DNA of 64,000 nucleotides, from positions 124,001-188,000 of the forward strand of contig CDRNVI010000056.1 in NCBI GenBank assembly GCA_977017575.1, in the 5' to 3' direction. Position numbers and translations under genes: made by a program. Source of the stretch: Paramoeba atlantica (lineage: Eukaryota; Discosea). The notes beneath the pieces are model-generated. The model saw only the letters and a list, made by a program, of their open reading frames with translations. It was not told the origin of the DNA and did no database searches. Within the stretch, counting starts at the first letter, position 1. Every line of letters begins with the position of its first letter. Positions 1-9,536 of the stretch are shown in pieces.

Positions 1-141
1 TAAAAAATGTCTTTGAAATTAATTTAAATTAAATCTTTTTAGAAATTCTTAAAAATGACATCAAAATCAGTCCACCAAAACGTTACACGAAAATACTGTT
101 ACGTAGTCTCTAATGCGCAACTTTTAACCTTGAAACTTCCC

Positions 142-216
142 TAACTCCTTAGCGTCTTTAACATTTGCGGAAAAAACTTTATCTTTCTTAACTCCTTACC
201 GTCTTTAACACTTACG
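142..216. repeat. Two direct copies of a 28-bp repeat
   Basis: A 28-bp block starting with TAACTCCTTAGCGTCTTTAA recurs 47 bp further on with a few mismatches (142-169 and 189-216), in AT-rich DNA just downstream of the minus-strand reading frames that follow. No function is visible. Confidence 0.6.
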
Positions 217-613
217 CATTAAACTTTAATACATTAGAAGGCGACGAAGTAGCTACAATTGTCTTACGGATGCGTTTTGTTCTGGGGGACACTTCCGAAT
301 CTTCGGCTAAATCTATTTCTTGGCGTGGATTTTGTCGCGGAGGGCGTGTGATATGAAGTAGACGACTTCCAAAGGCTTTCTCCTTTATTACGCCCATGCT
401 TTTGAGCATCTCAAGCTGGTGGTTCTGTGTTTCACGGGTCGCTGCATTGCCGATGCTTAGCAAATCTTCCTCTTGGACAAGATGAAGAGATGAGTAGCAG
501 ATACGCATCTCCTTTGACCGGGCTGAAGCGCGTAGTAATTCCTTTAGAGCCACTGCAACACGTTCACGCATCCTTTTTTCCCCGCTGATGCATCTGCCTT
601 GTAAGACGCCCAC
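212..613 (-). CDS. Hypothetical protein with basic C-terminus
   Basis: An open frame on the minus strand. The first codon at 613 is GTG; the first ATG is at 571 and gives about 119 residues (MRERVAVALKELLRASARS...). The N-terminal half looks helical and charged. The C-terminal part has an acidic stretch followed by a basic cluster, PRTKRIRKT. It lies 74 bp downstream of the zinc-ribbon frame at 688-1380 on the same strand but in another frame. The gap can also be read open in a third frame (…REAKNFLANMW…), so the two may be parts of one spliced or decayed gene. I do not recognise the family. Confidence 0.35.
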   Translation of the reverse strand: MGVLQGRCISGEKRMRERVAVALKELLRASARSKEMRICYSSLHLVQEEDLLSIGNAATRETQNHQLEMLKSMGVIKEKAFGSRLLHITRPPRQNPRQEIDLAEDSEVSPRTKRIRKTIVATSSPSNVLKFNA

Positions 614-687
614 ATGTTGGCAAGAAAATTTTTTGCCTCGCGCATCTGCGGCTTGCTGATCGCACGATCTAAGTACCGTCCAACAGA

Positions 688-1380
688 TTATGCAGCACGG
701 ACGTACGCCTTTTCCTTCGAAACATTAAATCGCTTTTTAATTAATACGAGCATGTTCCCAATATGCCCGAACTTAAGCGTGACACCGTTGAAAGTAACTC
801 CAACATAGGCAATACAAGTACGCATGACCCTCTCCTCGTCCATGCCTTCGCACCTAATTTGATCCACTACAGAGGTTGGAAGTCCTTCAACTTCTTGTGG
901 AGTCAAGCACAGTGGGCAGTACTGTGCACCAAGAGGCACACCTACTTGCTTACAAGATACGCAAAGTTCTGTGTCGCTGCCGTCTATGCGACACGCACAA
1001 ACAAGACAACGCTTTGGTGCAACAAGTGAGACGTTGCGCAAAACCTTACATCTCGGGCACATTTCCTTAGTGGCAGGCTCGGGCATCGTGCTAAAAAATG
1101 CGTTTAAAGACATCTTAAATAGCACTGCTTTAAGAAATATAAATATTGATTGAAGTATGATTGAGGAAATTTGTAAAACAGCTGATTTAAATCCATGAAC
1201 AAAAGCATAAATTTTGCAAAATAGTGGCAGATGGTGGCAGACAAAACCATACACTTCTGCAGTACATCCAAAGAGGTAATGCCACGGCTCTTTGTGGGAT
1301 ATTAGGGGGTTGTCTTCTCTTTTGTCATTCCATCCTTCTACGTACTCACCCTGTTTGAGGTTAGAGGGTCTGGTCTTCAT
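688..1380 (-). CDS. Zinc-ribbon protein of unknown family
   Basis: The frame is open for 230 residues from an ATG at 1380. The C-terminal 140 residues carry regularly spaced CxxC pairs (CPRC, CLVC, CVSC, CPLC within about 55 residues), which is a double zinc-ribbon pattern seen in nucleic-acid-binding proteins. Residues 1-89 are hydrophobic and of low coding character. An internal ATG at 1113 (MSLNAFFSTMPEP), directly after a ..TTTAAG stretch, is therefore a credible real start or exon border. It is followed on the same strand by the basic frame at 212-613. It may be a host regulator or a gene carried by a mobile element; nothing in the neighbourhood decides this. Confidence 0.4.
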   Translation of the reverse strand: MKTRPSNLKQGEYVEGWNDKREDNPLISHKEPWHYLFGCTAEVYGFVCHHLPLFCKIYAFVHGFKSAVLQISSIILQSIFIFLKAVLFKMSLNAFFSTMPEPATKEMCPRCKVLRNVSLVAPKRCLVCACRIDGSDTELCVSCKQVGVPLGAQYCPLCLTPQEVEGLPTSVVDQIRCEGMDEERVMRTCIAYVGVTFNGVTLKFGHIGNMLVLIKKRFNVSKEKAYVRAA

Positions 1381-1576
1381 AATGTAGAGGTGTTGACTAT
1401 ATTAAATTAGGCAATAGAGAGGGTACTAGGCATAGCTTTAAAATTATCAATTTAAAAACACTATTACTCGTACTTACAAGTGCAAAATATATAGAAAATC
1501 GGAAAAACGAGGCAAAAAATGGTTGTGTACACAGAAAACGCCCAAAAAACAGTGTTTATTTGATCCAGGGGGCACC

Positions 1577-1743
1577 AGGGGGTCTCTATGAAAAAAAGGC
1601 GGCAAAGCTCTTCGCTAGGAAGACAAGATCTCTCCAATGCTGCAAAGTTTAGCAAAAACAGATAAAAAAATCAAAATTCCGAGGGGGGGGGGGGGGGAAG
1701 ATCAACTGAAACCACTGTACGTGATCAACTGAAACCACTGTAT
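1577..1743 (+). repeat. Dispersed G-run repeat, copy 1
   Basis: This copy matches 16853-16998. Both start at AGGGGGTC(T/C)CTATGAA, share an internal ..GATCTCTCCAATGCTGCAAA segment, then a run of more than 10 G, and end with AAGATCAACTGAAACCACTG. Here the last 23 bp (GATCAACTGAAACCACTGTA plus three bases) is duplicated in tandem. The G-run plus short defined end resembles the TA-flanked mini-elements elsewhere in the window. The left end is less clear. Confidence 0.7.
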
Positions 1744-1868
1744 GTGTTTGTATTACTTTTTTCTCCGGTTAATGTTTTTTCCATACCTAGTACCATACCA
1801 TATCACCTGTCCCATTCCATATCACCTGTACCATACCTGCTAGAGCCTCTTCATCTAACAGCCCTACG

Positions 1869-2732
1869 ATGTTCCCCACAGCTGTATCCCGCGTTGATTT
1901 GGCTGACGCACCGCAACCCTCCCCGAAGCGCCGAAAACGAAATGATCAGGACTCTCGTCAGAGCGCTGAAATACATGCCGTGGATGGTCCAGTCGCTCGC
2001 ACCGGTAAAGTGCGAGGTGCAAATTTACCGCAGGAATATGAACTTATGCGACTGATCGCCGGACTTCAGCATCCGCATGCAGCGTGGAACACATCCACTC
2101 CCGCCTGTGAGTGGCCTGGCGTGATGTGCAAAGAGCAAACCATCATCCAGATTGACTGGGGTCATCGCAGCCTTTTTGGAACAATGCAGTGGGAATGCCT
2201 GCCAAAGAGTTTAGAGAAAATGAAAGCCAACAGTGCTCGTCTGAATGGAACCCTCCCGCTGGATATGATGGCTCCGAATCTCGTCCTTCTTTACTTGTTC
2301 ACAAACGAGCTCAGCGGGGAGCTTGATCTGCGACACCTCCCCACCAGTATGCGAAAACTGTGCGTAGGGGACAATAAATTGGAAAGGGAGGTAGATTTGA
2401 CACAACTTCCGCCCAACTTCGCGGTGCTGACGATCCAAATGAACGAACTGTCCGGGGAGATATGTCTCAGTGAGCTTCCCCAAACCCTTCGTATTTTGTA
2501 TATAGGAAACAATGAATTTACGGGGGCGCTGGATCTTTCTCACCTCCCTCCGTTATTGGAAGAGCTTGATGCACAGTACACGGAGTTTGAGGGAACAGTC
2601 TTACTGGACTCTCTTCCCAAAAGCTTAGATACACTTAATCTTGAGGGGTGTGCAGTCTGTGGTGAAATCAAAGAGGAGAATGCGCCCTCTAATTTGAGCA
2701 TAGACGGTACTGATATCACTGTTTTGGAATAG
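1869..2732 (+). CDS. LRR family protein with KRRKRN cluster
   Basis: A 287-residue protein. Residues 19-25 are PKRRKRN, a classic monopartite nuclear-localisation-like cluster. The conserved family block GKVRGANLPQEYEL is at 46-59. The cap W73...C80-E-W-P-G-V-M-C87 follows, then about seven 23-residue LRRs of the form LPxxLxxLxLxxNxFxGxLDLxH from about residue 115 to the end. There is no signal peptide, membrane span or GPI-like tail. The ATG is 7 nt after a CTAACAG preceded by pyrimidines, which looks like a splice acceptor. It is the first of the same-strand array; its nearest paralogue follows after 490 bp. LRR solenoids bind proteins or glycans; the ligand is unknown. Confidence 0.9.
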   Translation: MFPTAVSRVDLADAPQPSPKRRKRNDQDSRQSAEIHAVDGPVARTGKVRGANLPQEYELMRLIAGLQHPHAAWNTSTPACEWPGVMCKEQTIIQIDWGHRSLFGTMQWECLPKSLEKMKANSARLNGTLPLDMMAPNLVLLYLFTNELSGELDLRHLPTSMRKLCVGDNKLEREVDLTQLPPNFAVLTIQMNELSGEICLSELPQTLRILYIGNNEFTGALDLSHLPPLLEELDAQYTEFEGTVLLDSLPKSLDTLNLEGCAVCGEIKEENAPSNLSIDGTDITVLE

Positions 2733-3219
2733 TCCTATTTGGGGATCAGGAAGTTCAAAAGTCCCTCAAAAACCCGCACAGCCACATTATAATCTTCTCG
2801 GATCCAATTTTGAAAATTCTGATTATAAAAAAATTTACGTCAGCCCTCTTTTCCTTCCTCAGCGCGGAATATACGTGCTTGCATCTGTCCCGACAAGAGC
2901 ACCGAGTTCCGTTAGGTCCTACATAGATAGTATAGCTTCTTTCCGTATTTCCAAGCTCCTGGTATTTTTTTTACGAAATTCTGTTTCGTCGAGAAAATGC
3001 GTTTGCATGACGTGTCGTGTGATTCCAGACCAGAATTATGTATCCTCAGAAATTGAAATTGAACATTCGGGAAATTGCTTTACAGATTTCTTATCGTTTG
3101 TATAAATGATTAGACTGCATAAATTGTCACTGTATCTAATAATGACAGTGGAAAATACGCATATCCAGTAGATTTCAGTAGTGTAGATTTCACCTTCATT
3201 TACGAGCGCGTATTCTTAA
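2733..3219. other. Intergenic, no gene seen
   Basis: About 490 bp of AT-rich DNA between two LRR genes. It would hold the 3' UTR of the first and the leader of the second. A TAGATTTCAG at about 3169-3178 is a possible splice acceptor 40 nt upstream of the next ATG. An open frame at 2875-3105 has no family features. Confidence 0.6.
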
Positions 3220-4053
3220 ATGCTTATGCTAATCGCCATCATATCGGCTTCGGTTTGTCGTGCAGCTGATGACGACGCCAACGCGGCAGTGCAACATATC
3301 CGTCCGGGTAAAATACGAGGAGCCAATTTACCGCAGGAATACGAACTGACACGATTAACTTGCGAGATTGCCAACCCCCCTTCCTCCTGGAACACATCCA
3401 CAAAGGCGTCTGATTGGATGGGCGTGAGTTGTGATGAGAATTCGCGTGTGACAAGGATAAACTGGAGCTATATGGATCTCATCGGCACGCTGCAATGGGA
3501 TTACCTGTGCAGTACGCTACAAGAATTTCAGGTATGGCAGAACGGTTTCTCTGGAAATGTACCGCTTAATAAATTGCCCGCAGAAATGACCAAACTAGAG
3601 ATATTATGCAATGCCTTTTCTGGAGAGTTGGATTTTTCGCATCTTCCCGAAAAAATGGATACAATTATATTAACCCAAAACAACTTTGAGGGTTGCGTGG
3701 ACCTGACCCGTTTGCCTGAAGCTTTGACGTTTTTTAATATCAATGAAAACAACTTTTCCGGGTCTGTGTGCTTGAGTAACTTGCCTAGCAACCTGAGACT
3801 CCTGGGACTTGCAAGGAACCATTTTACGGGACCCCTTGACCTCCAACATTTGCCTCTCTCTCTCCAAGTGTTTGAGGGCCATGGAAATCTATTCAGTGGT
3901 ATTGTGCTCCTCGACTGTCTTCCGGAAGGACTGCGTAAGCTTACTTTGGAAGAAAATACGAAACTGGTCGGCGAAATTGACAAAGCCGTTATTCCCACGT
4001 CTTTGCGACATATTCGTGTGGACGGTACACAAATATCTACCAACATTGAATAA
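3220..4053 (+). CDS. Secreted-type LRR family protein
   Basis: A 277-residue protein. It starts with MLMLIAIISASVCRA, a compact signal-peptide-like segment with an A-x-A-type end before ADDD, so it is probably secreted or exposed. Family block GKIRGANLPQEYELTRL is at 30-46. The cap is W57...W66-M-G-V-S-C71, but the first cap cysteine is replaced (KASDW), so the usual disulfide cannot form. About seven LRRs of 23 residues follow, including the typical sixth repeat NHFTGPLDLQH and seventh NLFSGIVLLDC. It ends with VDGTQISTNIE, the family C-terminus. Start choice: the ATG at 3220 gives the signal peptide. Confidence 0.9.
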   Translation: MLMLIAIISASVCRAADDDANAAVQHIRPGKIRGANLPQEYELTRLTCEIANPPSSWNTSTKASDWMGVSCDENSRVTRINWSYMDLIGTLQWDYLCSTLQEFQVWQNGFSGNVPLNKLPAEMTKLEILCNAFSGELDFSHLPEKMDTIILTQNNFEGCVDLTRLPEALTFFNINENNFSGSVCLSNLPSNLRLLGLARNHFTGPLDLQHLPLSLQVFEGHGNLFSGIVLLDCLPEGLRKLTLEENTKLVGEIDKAVIPTSLRHIRVDGTQISTNIE

Positions 4054-4753
4054 ATAGATTTCCTTCTACACGTATGTGTACAAAATGTCGCAACATTCAA
4101 AGTCGACCGTCTTTAGACTACCTGTTTCGCATCGTGGCGTTCGACAGTCGGCTTTTTTTGATCAGCTTTTTTCGCCTAGGTACTTGTACCTTATTTTCAG
4201 TTGATAAAATTTATCCATGATTTATTAAATCATTCTATCGTCCTTAGTTTTGCTTTTCTTTGAGTAAAGAGTATTGGGCTTTGCGCTATATTATGTATAC
4301 CGCTATGTTATGGCATAGAAGGCCCTCCCGTAGGCCCTCCGTACGTAGCCCCCCCCCCTATAAGGGAGTGGTTTTAGGTCAAATCTCTCTTACTTATGCT
4401 TTTCTCCCCAACTTGTTTGACAACTTTTTCTTATTCTTTTCTCTGAAAACGTGTTAAAAAGCTTATTTCGGTACCCCCGAGGCCCCATAAAACTTCATTC
4501 CTGCTTCCCGATGAGATTCCGTTTCTCCTCGAAAATGAATTTTATCTTTTCGCATACGGTTGGCGGCTTCCACTGTACTTCCTCAGGCGCGGGGACCTAC
4601 TCCTTGCTATGACTGATCGAGGGCTCACCAAAGGCATCAGACCCGGCCGCCCTTCTATACGCTGAAGAACATGCATTCGCAACGGCCGGAGAGCTCTCAT
4701 GCTGATGCACGACCAAGTGTAACACCGACAGCAACAAATGTCATTCTAATAGA
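4054..4753. other. Intergenic, no gene seen
   Basis: 700 bp without a convincing reading frame. It contains a run of nine C at about 4351 and, at its right edge, a near-perfect 20-bp palindrome (TGTCATTCTAATAGAATGAC, 4739-4758) that overlaps the first possible ATG of the next LRR gene. Confidence 0.6.
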
Positions 4754-5653
4754 ATGACAATAATAGAATCTATTCTTTCTTTCGACAGAGAGGTGACTTT
4801 CGGTTACATTCAAGAATATTTAGCCTTTTCACCTTTTCCGCAATTTTACATTTCTCACGCTATGGATCTTCCGGACCGCAGAATCACAGAGAAACGTCCC
4901 AGTAAAGTACGAGGAGCCCAATTACCTCAAGAATACGAACTCTCACAATTTATTCAACACATACACAAGACGAAGCCCACATGGAATACATCCAATCCCG
5001 CATGTGAGTGGGAAGGCGTTACGTGTGATGAAGAGTTAAATGTCATGGAGGTGAATTGGGGCTTTATGTTTCTTTCCGGATCCCCTTCTTGGGGGGATCT
5101 GTGCCGCACAGTACGTAATTTTTCTGTGTGGGAAAACGGACTTACTGGAGGGGTATCATTTAGTGAGCTGCCTCCAGGACTGAGCTATCTGCAGCTCTCG
5201 ACCAATGCTTTTTCGGGAGAATTGGATCTGACTCATTTGCCGGCCCGCCTGGAGTCACTTTTGCTGAAAGATAATAAGTTTGAAGGAAATGTTGATCTAA
5301 CCCATTTGCCCTCCACCTTGAGAAAGCTCTGTATGAGCGAGAACCAAATTTCCGGGAAAGTAAATCTTACCGGGCTGCCGAGAAAATTGAGCGATTTATC
5401 TTTTCCGGATAACAAACTAACGGGACCTCTGGACTTAGAGCATTTGCCTCCCTCGCTCGTACATCTGGATTGTGAAAATAATAACTTTACTGGCGTTGCC
5501 AAGTTTGATCGTCTTCCTCGAAATTTCGAAATACTTCGGGTTACGAACAACCCTATGCTGTCCGGATATATTGAAACGTCAAAGTTGCCAAAGACGTTGA
5601 AATGTATTTGGGTTGGAAATACTCGCATAACTTCAAACATAAAACGTGCGTAA
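4754..5653 (+). CDS. LRR family protein
   Basis: The frame opens at an ATG at 4754 (299 residues), but a second ATG at 4862 (MDLPDRRITEKRPSK, 263 residues) is more likely to be the start. The DNA before it is a pyrimidine-rich leader and the first 36 residues have no counterpart in paralogues. Family block KVRGAQLPQEYEL is at 51-63 of the long form. The cap W77-N-T-S-N-P-A-C84-E-W-E-G-V-T-C91 is intact. Seven LRRs follow, ending with VGNTRITSNIKRA. It is closest in pattern to the genes at 20.0, 27.2, 41.0 and 47.3 kb. No membrane anchor is visible. Confidence 0.9.
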   Translation: MTIIESILSFDREVTFGYIQEYLAFSPFPQFYISHAMDLPDRRITEKRPSKVRGAQLPQEYELSQFIQHIHKTKPTWNTSNPACEWEGVTCDEELNVMEVNWGFMFLSGSPSWGDLCRTVRNFSVWENGLTGGVSFSELPPGLSYLQLSTNAFSGELDLTHLPARLESLLLKDNKFEGNVDLTHLPSTLRKLCMSENQISGKVNLTGLPRKLSDLSFPDNKLTGPLDLEHLPPSLVHLDCENNNFTGVAKFDRLPRNFEILRVTNNPMLSGYIETSKLPKTLKCIWVGNTRITSNIKRA

Positions 5654-5945
5654 GTTTGTACAATCTACATCGCTACTTTTATTTCATCTTAATTACAAAA
5701 TGTTTTCTTGTCCAGAAAGGGGTCCGTGTTATCATATCCAGTACACCAATATTCTTGCATATCCAGTGCACCAAAAAAATTGGAAAAAGAAGCCCGTTCA
5801 CAGGTGTCAAACATTTTTTCATATTCAGTGCACCAAGATTATTTATAAAAAAGAACTTTATTGAGCAGTAAAATGATGGGTATAAATTCATACATGGAAC
5901 TGGCATCAGACATCAGAAAAGATGACTTGGAAACTTAAACAAGTA

Positions 5946-6556
5946 CTGTACCCCCCCTAGTTATCTGTCGCTACTTTCCGAGAAAAGGTGAGAGATAACT
6001 AGGGGGGTAGCGGTGCGACAGATAACTAGGGGGGTCAAAGTGCGACAGATAACTAAGGGGGTCCGTCGCCAAAAAAAGCAAGGGAACGAAATGTTACAGA
6101 AACGGTATCTTTATTGCCTAGGAAGATTCCTTTTTACCCCAATGGGGTACTATAAGCTGAAGACATGCGTCTACGGGTTAAAAGAAGCCCAGAGAGTAAT
6201 TCACACACATTTTATTGGGTTAAAATATTGATTACGTTACATCCATGGGTTAAAGTAAAACATCGGGAGCTATCGGACTCCAATCACACGATGGAGGGGA
6301 TACCGAAGCGGACGATGATGGGGATGATGAAGGGGATGATGATCCAGTTTTCCAATTTTGACCGTAGAACGCCACGCAAAACCATTACCCTAAAAGCAGA
6401 ACAGAAACGAAATTGAAGTCTCGCTTCCAATTTTATAAATTTTTAGAAAGGCGACAGATAACTAGGGGGGGGAGTCGACAAAAAAATATTCGAAGGGCCG
6501 AAAAGCTACAGATAACTAGGGGGGGTGGGGGGTGACCGATAACTAGGGGGGTACAG
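5946..6556. mobile_element. TA-flanked mini-element with GATAACTAGGGGGG repeats
   Basis: The ends are perfect over CTGTACCCCCC, continuing as TAGTTATC, with a TA dinucleotide outside each end (5944-5945 and 6557-6558). The motif GATAACTAGGGGGG or its complement appears seven times: four near the left end (5951, 5993, 6023, 6048) and three near the right (6455, 6512, 6538). The 611-bp element has no transposase frame. The TA target and inverted ends fit a Tc1/mariner-type MITE. It sits inside the IS30-like element. Confidence 0.75.
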
Positions 6557-6690
6557 TATATTGATGAGAAACGAAACATTAGTCTCGACCTTCCAGAAAT
6601 ACGACTTTCTTCTTTTATGCTTTCGACTTACCTACATAACGTCACTCTTCAAACTTTAACAAACAGGTTTTCGAATTTCTTCGGACATTC

Positions 6691-7602
6691 TCACCGTACA
6701 ACCTTTCTCGGCCGCTTGTTCAACTTTTTTGCTGTCTTGGTGACCTCCGCGAGGCTGAGAAAATCAAAAGAGTCGGTCGCCTTGTGGTATTGATGAATTA
6801 GACCATTCATGTTTTCCACCGCTCCGTTTTCCCATGAATGGTACGGAGCGCGGAAGTATGAATTGCAACGAAGCTTTTCATGCACCCGTTCATGTTTCGA
6901 AAATTATGTCCCGTTGTCGTATGTAATGGTACAAACTTTATACTTGTTTAACTCCTTTATAATTTTATTTGAAACTTCGTCCGCATGCTTTGATCGTAGC
7001 ACACGTCGTACAACGAACCGACTCTTTCTCTAACACAAGGTCAGAATGTACCCTGAGTGATTTTTTCCTTCTACTAGGTCCGCTTCCCAATCCCCATACC
7101 GATGCCTCTTGTTAACTGTCTGAGGGCGAAGACGGATGGGGACTCTGTTTGGGATCGTTGGGCGACCTCAATTGAAGCGACGCCTTGCCACGAATCCGAA
7201 GGGACTTGTAGAGCTTCCCGCTGTCGTCTTTGTCGCGTGCCACATGACGATAAATAGTGGTCACAGACGGTGAAGCCTGTCAGCCAACAACTAAGGTGTT
7301 GGCTACCTGTTCGGGGCTGTGAAGTTGTCCTAAGCACTTCCTCCATAGACCCACGGATAAACCGGGGACGCACAGCCTTGCTTACCAGGCAGCGCTTTGA
7401 CATTGTGTGCGCGGCTGACTTCGTAACACCGACCCCGTTTCTTGTTACGGGCCAGCTCACGGCTAACGGTGTTATGGGATTTACCGATAGCAGTGCCAAT
7501 CTCACGCCATGTCGCGCCTGCCTCAAACATCTCTTGTATGGTGACTCTGTCTCTTTGCCCGAGCCTCTGATATTTTGACATGAGGAATAAAGAAAAAAAC
7601 AA
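6691..7602 (-). pseudogene. IS30-family transposase, disrupted
   Basis: The N-terminal part reads from an ATG at 7581: MSKYQRLGQRDR..., with a helix-turn-helix IGTAIGKSHNTVSRELARNK, the IS30 DNA-binding signature. The C-terminal part (6691-6885) reads RAPYHSWENGAVENMNGLIHQ and LNKRPRK, the conserved region around the catalytic glutamate in the IS30 DDE domain. The central third (about 6890-7330) is not open in a single frame; pieces of IS30-like sequence such as SLRIRGKA appear in other frames, so the gene has several frameshifts. The start codon lies within 30 bp of the mini-element at 7606-7920, which separates it from the right end of the transposon. Confidence 0.75.
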
Positions 7603-7605
7603 TTA

Positions 7606-7920
7606 CTATCCCCCCCTATTTAATAGGGCTACGTGTCACCCCCCCTTTAGTAGGGCTATTTTGTCTGGAAGGCCAAAAAAAAATTCGGGGAAAGTGCCAA
7701 TAAATTGTCGAATGCGCCGCGAAGCGGCGGTTTTTTTTTCCGTATCTACTCCAACAACCACAAGTGTATCAAAAGGGAGTAGGACATTGTTTCACAACGA
7801 TAACAAAGGCGCTGCGAAGCGGCGCCGATTTTTTTTCTTTCACATTATTTTCCATGCCCCCCCCTTTATTAGGGACTTTTGCCCAAAATCGGAGTCCTAT
7901 TAAATAGGGGGGGGGGATAG
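7606..7920. mobile_element. TA-flanked mini-element, 315 bp
   Basis: The inverted ends are CTATCCCCCCCTATTTAATA at the left and its mirror at the right (TATTAAATAGGGGGGGGGATAG), with TA outside each end (7604-7605 and 7921-7922). Two internal GC-rich hairpins, GCCGCGAAGCGGC and a relative near 7811, are also seen in the element at 46.1 kb. There is no coding capacity. Confidence 0.75.
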
Positions 7921-8054
7921 TAGAGTACTGGTATGTGTATACTTGGAGTATACAGTATAGATATTGGGATTATAAAAATATTAGTAGAATAGAATTTACA
8001 AAAACAGACTTTTGGTGCACTGGATATGATAATTTGGTGCACTGGATATGATAA

Positions 8055-8402
8055 TCCACCCTCTTCAGGTTCCAGTCCATGACGCTCGCCCAAGCGAGCA
8101 ATCGCTGTGCCTCGCTTAATAATGTGAGCTACATTCTGTATATCTTTTGTTTTCGAAGAAATAGGAAAGACCTGAAGAGCACATTAAGCAGTTTCTCATG
8201 GATATCGCTCCTCTCAATACCGAAGATCCCTGGTTGCCGAAGATCCCAGACCGAAGATCCCTGGTTGGGATAGGAAATTCAATCCAAATCTCGGGCGGAA
8301 TTTTCGCCATGCAGCACATCAACGTAAGCAGCCAACAACATTCATTCTACAGAATTGCATCGACATGAAACGTCATTCTAACGTCGAAACTGTGTCTATG
8401 GA
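8055..8402. other. Intergenic with short tandem repeat
   Basis: No gene seen. At 8218-8270 the unit CCGAAGATCCCTGGTT recurs three times with small changes. Confidence 0.55.
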
Positions 8403-8600
8403 GGGGGGCATACCGCACGAAATTTCTTTTTGAAATTATTTCTTTCGAAATTTCTTTTTGAAAAAATTATTTTTCGAAAAGAAAGCCGCAGAGGGGGTAG
8501 CCGAGGGCTTGGCGCACATTTTCCACCCCCTTACACGGGGGTGACCCCCCCCCCGCGTACCCGCAGGACGGGTTAGCCAAGTACGGATTAGTTAGGAATA
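8403..8600. repeat. Dispersed foldback repeat, 8.4-kb copy
   Basis: GC-rich segment starting GGGGGGCATACCGCACGAA and ending near ..CGCAGGACGGGT..CCAAGT.CGGAT. It is shared with 39476-39660, in inverted form with 39700-39900, and with about 50350-50520. This copy is one arm only. Confidence 0.75.
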
Positions 8601-8709
8601 AAAAACTAATAAAAAATTCGAGGAGGGGCGGCATCCCTCGTAGTCTGATGCGCAACTATCGGAACTGACTTCTTCAAATTCTTCGTGGGTGGGAAATCCT
8701 TAGTTGTCC

Positions 8710-9144
8710 TTAATGCACTTCATGATGTTCACGAAGCGACTCTCTCGAGACTGTTCGCTGCCATCGTGGGTATCCCCATACTTTACGCTCCGCAGTGCGA
8801 TGTTTCGCTGCAACCAACGTTGTCGCCCCAAAATTATAGTGTTGGAGTCGTACCCAACACTTAATAGTGCTGTGGACACTCTCAGCACCATTAGTACGGT
8901 ACCCCTTCTCGTTCACAAACTCCCTACTATGATTCACGGAGTAGCGGCAACAAACTTGGTCCAAACCATTATAAGCCCCCCAATAGTCGCTCACTACCAC
9001 GGATCGCGCACTGGCAAGATGGGGAATGATGAAGCCATGTAAGGTAGGCGTATCACGACGATTCACCAATATCCAATGGGTCCGCCCCGTTTTGCCAGTA
9101 TCACGAGATTCCGTGGCAGTTGATACGTCCCGATACCTTTTCAT
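8710..9144 (-). pseudogene. IS1595/Merlin-like transposase, C-terminal part
   Basis: 144 residues from an ATG at 9144. Recognisable pieces are VVVSDYWGAYNGL (the second catalytic Asp in the Asp-x-x-x-x-Tyr setting), CRYSVNHSREFVNEKG and the ending TNGAESVHSTIKCWVR, the usual Asn/Glu/Trp/Lys region that closes the IS1595/Merlin catalytic core. The zinc-ribbon N-terminus and the first catalytic Asp are missing upstream, so this is a truncated copy. Three other pieces of the same superfamily lie at 44.5, 54.0 and 57.5 kb. No inverted ends were identified around it. Confidence 0.75.
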
Positions 9145-9536
9145 GTATTTACTTTTTTTTATAAAGTGAATCAGTGTTCTATTAGGATCTATTCATTTGT
9201 CGTTTTTCAAGGTTTGTAAAGAGCACAAAAACGTTACAAAACTTAACGGGGCAATTTTTTTGAAAAAATCAAACGTTTTCCGCACTTTTGTCCCTATCAC
9301 CCTTAGAGGTCAGAGCAAAAAATCGAAAAATAATTAAATTTTAATTCGTAATCCAGAAAAGGGTAAAAAGTAGGTGTTCAGTAGGGAGTGCTACGTGCTA
9401 CAGTATCGTATCCTATGTATTGTAGCTTACTGCAGCAAATCAGCTTGTATACTTGCACTTGTTAGCATATTTGTTGAAGCACATTTATTTTGCAGTTGCA
9501 ACGGAGATACGACTTAGAGATATATCAGTTTTACCC
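9145..9536. other. Leader region of the next LRR gene
   Basis: AT-rich, no independent gene. TTATTTTGCAG at 9485-9495 is a good splice-acceptor-like signal 41 nt before the chosen ATG. Confidence 0.55.

Larger units (their letters stand above)
5729..8054 (-). mobile_element. IS30-like transposon with inverted ends
   Basis: The ends carry TTATCATATCCAGTRCACC in inverted orientation. On the left it occurs at 5729-5749 with further copies at about 5756 and 5820. On the right it is inverted at 8012-8032 and again at 8034-8054. Between them lies an IS30-type transposase on the minus strand and two unrelated TA-flanked mini-elements (5946-6556 and 7606-7920) that appear inserted into it. IS30 elements normally have 20-30-bp inverted ends around one gene, so the layout fits. 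No clear target duplication was found. IS30-type elements are mostly known from bacteria, so a resident copy inside a eukaryotic gene array is notable. Confidence 0.65.

Noticed and set aside
2211-2543. Minus-strand open frames antisense to LRR genes (also at 3528-4100, 5233-5640 and others)
   Set aside because: They are shadows of the LRR reading frame; codon periodicity and family conservation are only on the + strand.
4754-4861. First 36 codons of the 4.8-kb LRR gene as a signal peptide
   Set aside because: No hydrophobic core typical of a signal peptide, no counterpart in paralogues, and a better ATG follows at 4862.
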